Assembly (NCBI RefSeq): GCF_900177655.1 | Contig: NZ_FXWK01000001.1 | Coordinates: 2,170,001-2,234,000 of the forward strand | Origin: Devosia lucknowensis | GTDB taxonomy: Bacteria; Pseudomonadota; Alphaproteobacteria; Rhizobiales; Devosiaceae | Length of the DNA: 64,000 bases | Reading direction: 5' to 3' | In this document: positions 63,105 to 64,000 of the stretch, in pieces | Layout of the letters: each line of letters begins with the position of its first letter | Numbering within the stretch: the first letter of the stretch is position 1 | Program-made: the position numbers and the translations under genes | The notes under the pieces: generated by a model | Seen by the model: the letters and a program-made list of their open reading frames with translations, nothing else | Database searches by the model: none | Told to the model about the DNA's origin: nothing

Positions 63105-63404
63105 GGTGCTGCCTCCGGGGTCGGATTGGTGTTGCGCCGTGCGTTAGCAGAGTGGCACGTTTGGCGGAAGCTGGCACAGCAAAAAAGCGGCGGAACGACC
63201 GTGGCAGCGCAGCTCAGCCACGACGGGCTTAACCTTAACAGCGGAGCGCCCGCCGCTGTTGCTTCATGGCAACGCCACAGAAAAGCCAGGATTCCCGCCA
63301 CACCGACGCCCCAATAGGCAATGATTAACCATGCCCGCAAACCGGCTTTTAAGATTAAGCGCGGTAAATGCTGCGCTTAAGATTGTAGTCTTCAGGAGCC
63401 TCAC
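63105..63404. other. 300-bp intergenic region between divergent pgk and pal
   Basis: No gene is supported. It must hold promoters for both genes. Notable is an AT-rich inverted repeat at 63355-63380, just before pal, described separately. Confidence 0.5.
63355..63380. repeat. Inverted repeat just upstream of pal
   Basis: Perfect 8-bp arms TTAAGCGC / GCGCTTAA with a 10-nt spacer, ending 24 nt before the pal start codon. A direct repeat TTAAGATT also flanks it (63349-63356 and 63377-63384). It could be an operator or a leader hairpin; no regulator is assigned. Confidence 0.5.
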
Positions 63405-63899
63405 GTGGTCATCCCCGCACCCATCAATACCGTTATGCGCGCTGCCGCGATGATGCTTTTCGTCGTCGTGATTGCCGCCTGTTCCCGTTCCTCCACCGAC
63501 AATGTCGGCCTGACAGGGGTCGGCAATACCGGCGCCGGCGCCCCGGGCAGCCAGCAGGAATTCATCGTCACCGTCGGCGACCGCGTCTTCTTCGAGACCG
63601 ACTCCAGCTCGCTGACGTCGGAAGCCATGGCCACCCTCGACAAGCAGGCCCAGTGGCTCAACCAGTACCAGAACTACCGCATCATGATCGAAGGCCATGC
63701 CGACGAACGCGGAACCCGCGAATACAACATCGCCCTGGGCGCCCGCCGCGGTTCGGTGGTGGTCAACTATCTCGTGTCGCGCGGCGTCAACGCCCAGCGC
63801 ATCACCACCCAGTCCTTCGGCAAGGAACGCCCTGTGGCTATCTGTAACGACATCTCCTGCTGGAGCCAGAACCGCCGCGCGGTCACGGTCGTGCAGTAA
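63405..63899 (+). CDS. pal: Peptidoglycan-associated lipoprotein Pal
   Basis: 164 aa from GTG 63405 (AGGAG 8 nt upstream). The lipoprotein leader MRAAAMMLFVVVIAAC has the lipobox IAAC. A Gly/Ser linker leads to the OmpA-type peptidoglycan domain: FFETDSSSLTSEAMATLDKQ, then MIEGHADERGTREYNIALGA. It anchors the outer membrane to peptidoglycan and pairs with TolB. In most relatives it sits next to tolB; here it is about 24 kb away, beyond pgk. A strong terminator follows. Confidence 0.95.
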   Translation: MVIPAPINTVMRAAAMMLFVVVIAACSRSSTDNVGLTGVGNTGAGAPGSQQEFIVTVGDRVFFETDSSSLTSEAMATLDKQAQWLNQYQNYRIMIEGHADERGTREYNIALGARRGSVVVNYLVSRGVNAQRITTQSFGKERPVAICNDISCWSQNRRAVTVVQ

Positions 63900-63954
63900 T
63901 CGACTGGCCCGCCACGCGGCGGGCCGAGCCCATCCGGTGAAAACTGGAGGCAAG

Positions 63955-63993
63955 AGCGCCCGGAGCCACAAAATGGCCCGGGCGCTTTCTTTT
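63955..63993 (+). terminator. Rho-independent terminator downstream of pal
   Basis: Nine-bp arms AGCGCCCGG / CCGGGCGCT with a 14-nt loop, then TTCTTTT. A second GC hairpin (GGCCCGCC ... GGCGGGCC) lies just after the pal stop at about 63906-63925. Confidence 0.85.
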
Positions 63994-64000
63994 CACCAAA

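Overview
The window reads as chromosome of a GC-rich alphaproteobacterium of the order Hyphomicrobiales (Rhizobiales), most likely a Devosia-like genus. This is inferred from gene content and order, not from a database search. The main clues are tol genes downstream of ruvCAB and ybgC, a zapA / 6S RNA / 5-formyl-THF cyclo-ligase neighbourhood, rpmH-rnpA-yidC-engB, DUF1127, DUF4164 and DUF6894 small proteins, and a class I aldolase next to pgk.

Layout. 1-8 kb: the 3' part of a DctD-like sigma-54 activator, an amidohydrolase, several very small genes (a 54-aa DUF1127 protein and a 26-aa hydrophobic peptide among them), a LuxR-type response regulator, a BBE-type flavoprotein, and a sulfite-oxidase-fold protein overlapping a sensor kinase. 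8-10 kb: remains of a surface-sugar locus (sugar transferase, rfbC, and rfbB cut off after about 130 codons). 10-13 kb: a probable metal-related ABC exporter/importer (Tat-type secreted protein, ATPase, FtsX permease, His-rich PCuAC-like protein) and tRNA-Arg(ACG). 13-21.7 kb: a sensor kinase, a lipoamide-dehydrogenase-like flavoprotein without its redox cysteines, rpmH-rnpA-yidC-engB, a class I amidotransferase, a Tat-secreted MsrB and a fasciclin protein.

22-37.8 kb is the accessory part. It begins with the stump of an FtsX permease and its ATPase. Next come a 56-aa zinc-ribbon protein and two Rnk/GreA-C-like proteins coupled by ATGA overlaps, then a MarR regulator with a clear palindromic operator, and a cell-wall cassette (class B PBP, L,D-transpeptidase lipoprotein, class A PBP). 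After these lie an SDR/TetR pair, an Rrf2/MFS pair with a palindrome between them, a methyltransferase, a lower-GC orphan gene with an Abi/HEPN-like C terminus, a frameshifted small gene, a Crp/Fnr regulator and a DUF6894 protein.

38-64 kb is core: ruvCAB-nudix-HhH-ybgC and tolQRAB on the minus strand, a GGDEF cyclase, YebC, a SecD-P1-like secreted protein, a YmdB-type phosphodiesterase, 5-FCL, 6S RNA with its promoter, a CPA1 antiporter, zapA-DUF4164, tkt-gap, a stator-like MotA/OmpA pair, inositol monophosphatase, a Sel1 protein, a ThiE-like protein, fba and pgk. pal lies at the right end, about 24 kb from tolB. Glycolysis/pentose-phosphate genes (tkt, gap, fba, pgk) and envelope genes (Tol, Pal, YidC, PBPs, stator-like pair) dominate. 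Small palindromic repeats with a shared CGGG-N5-CCCG core occur in several core intergenic gaps.
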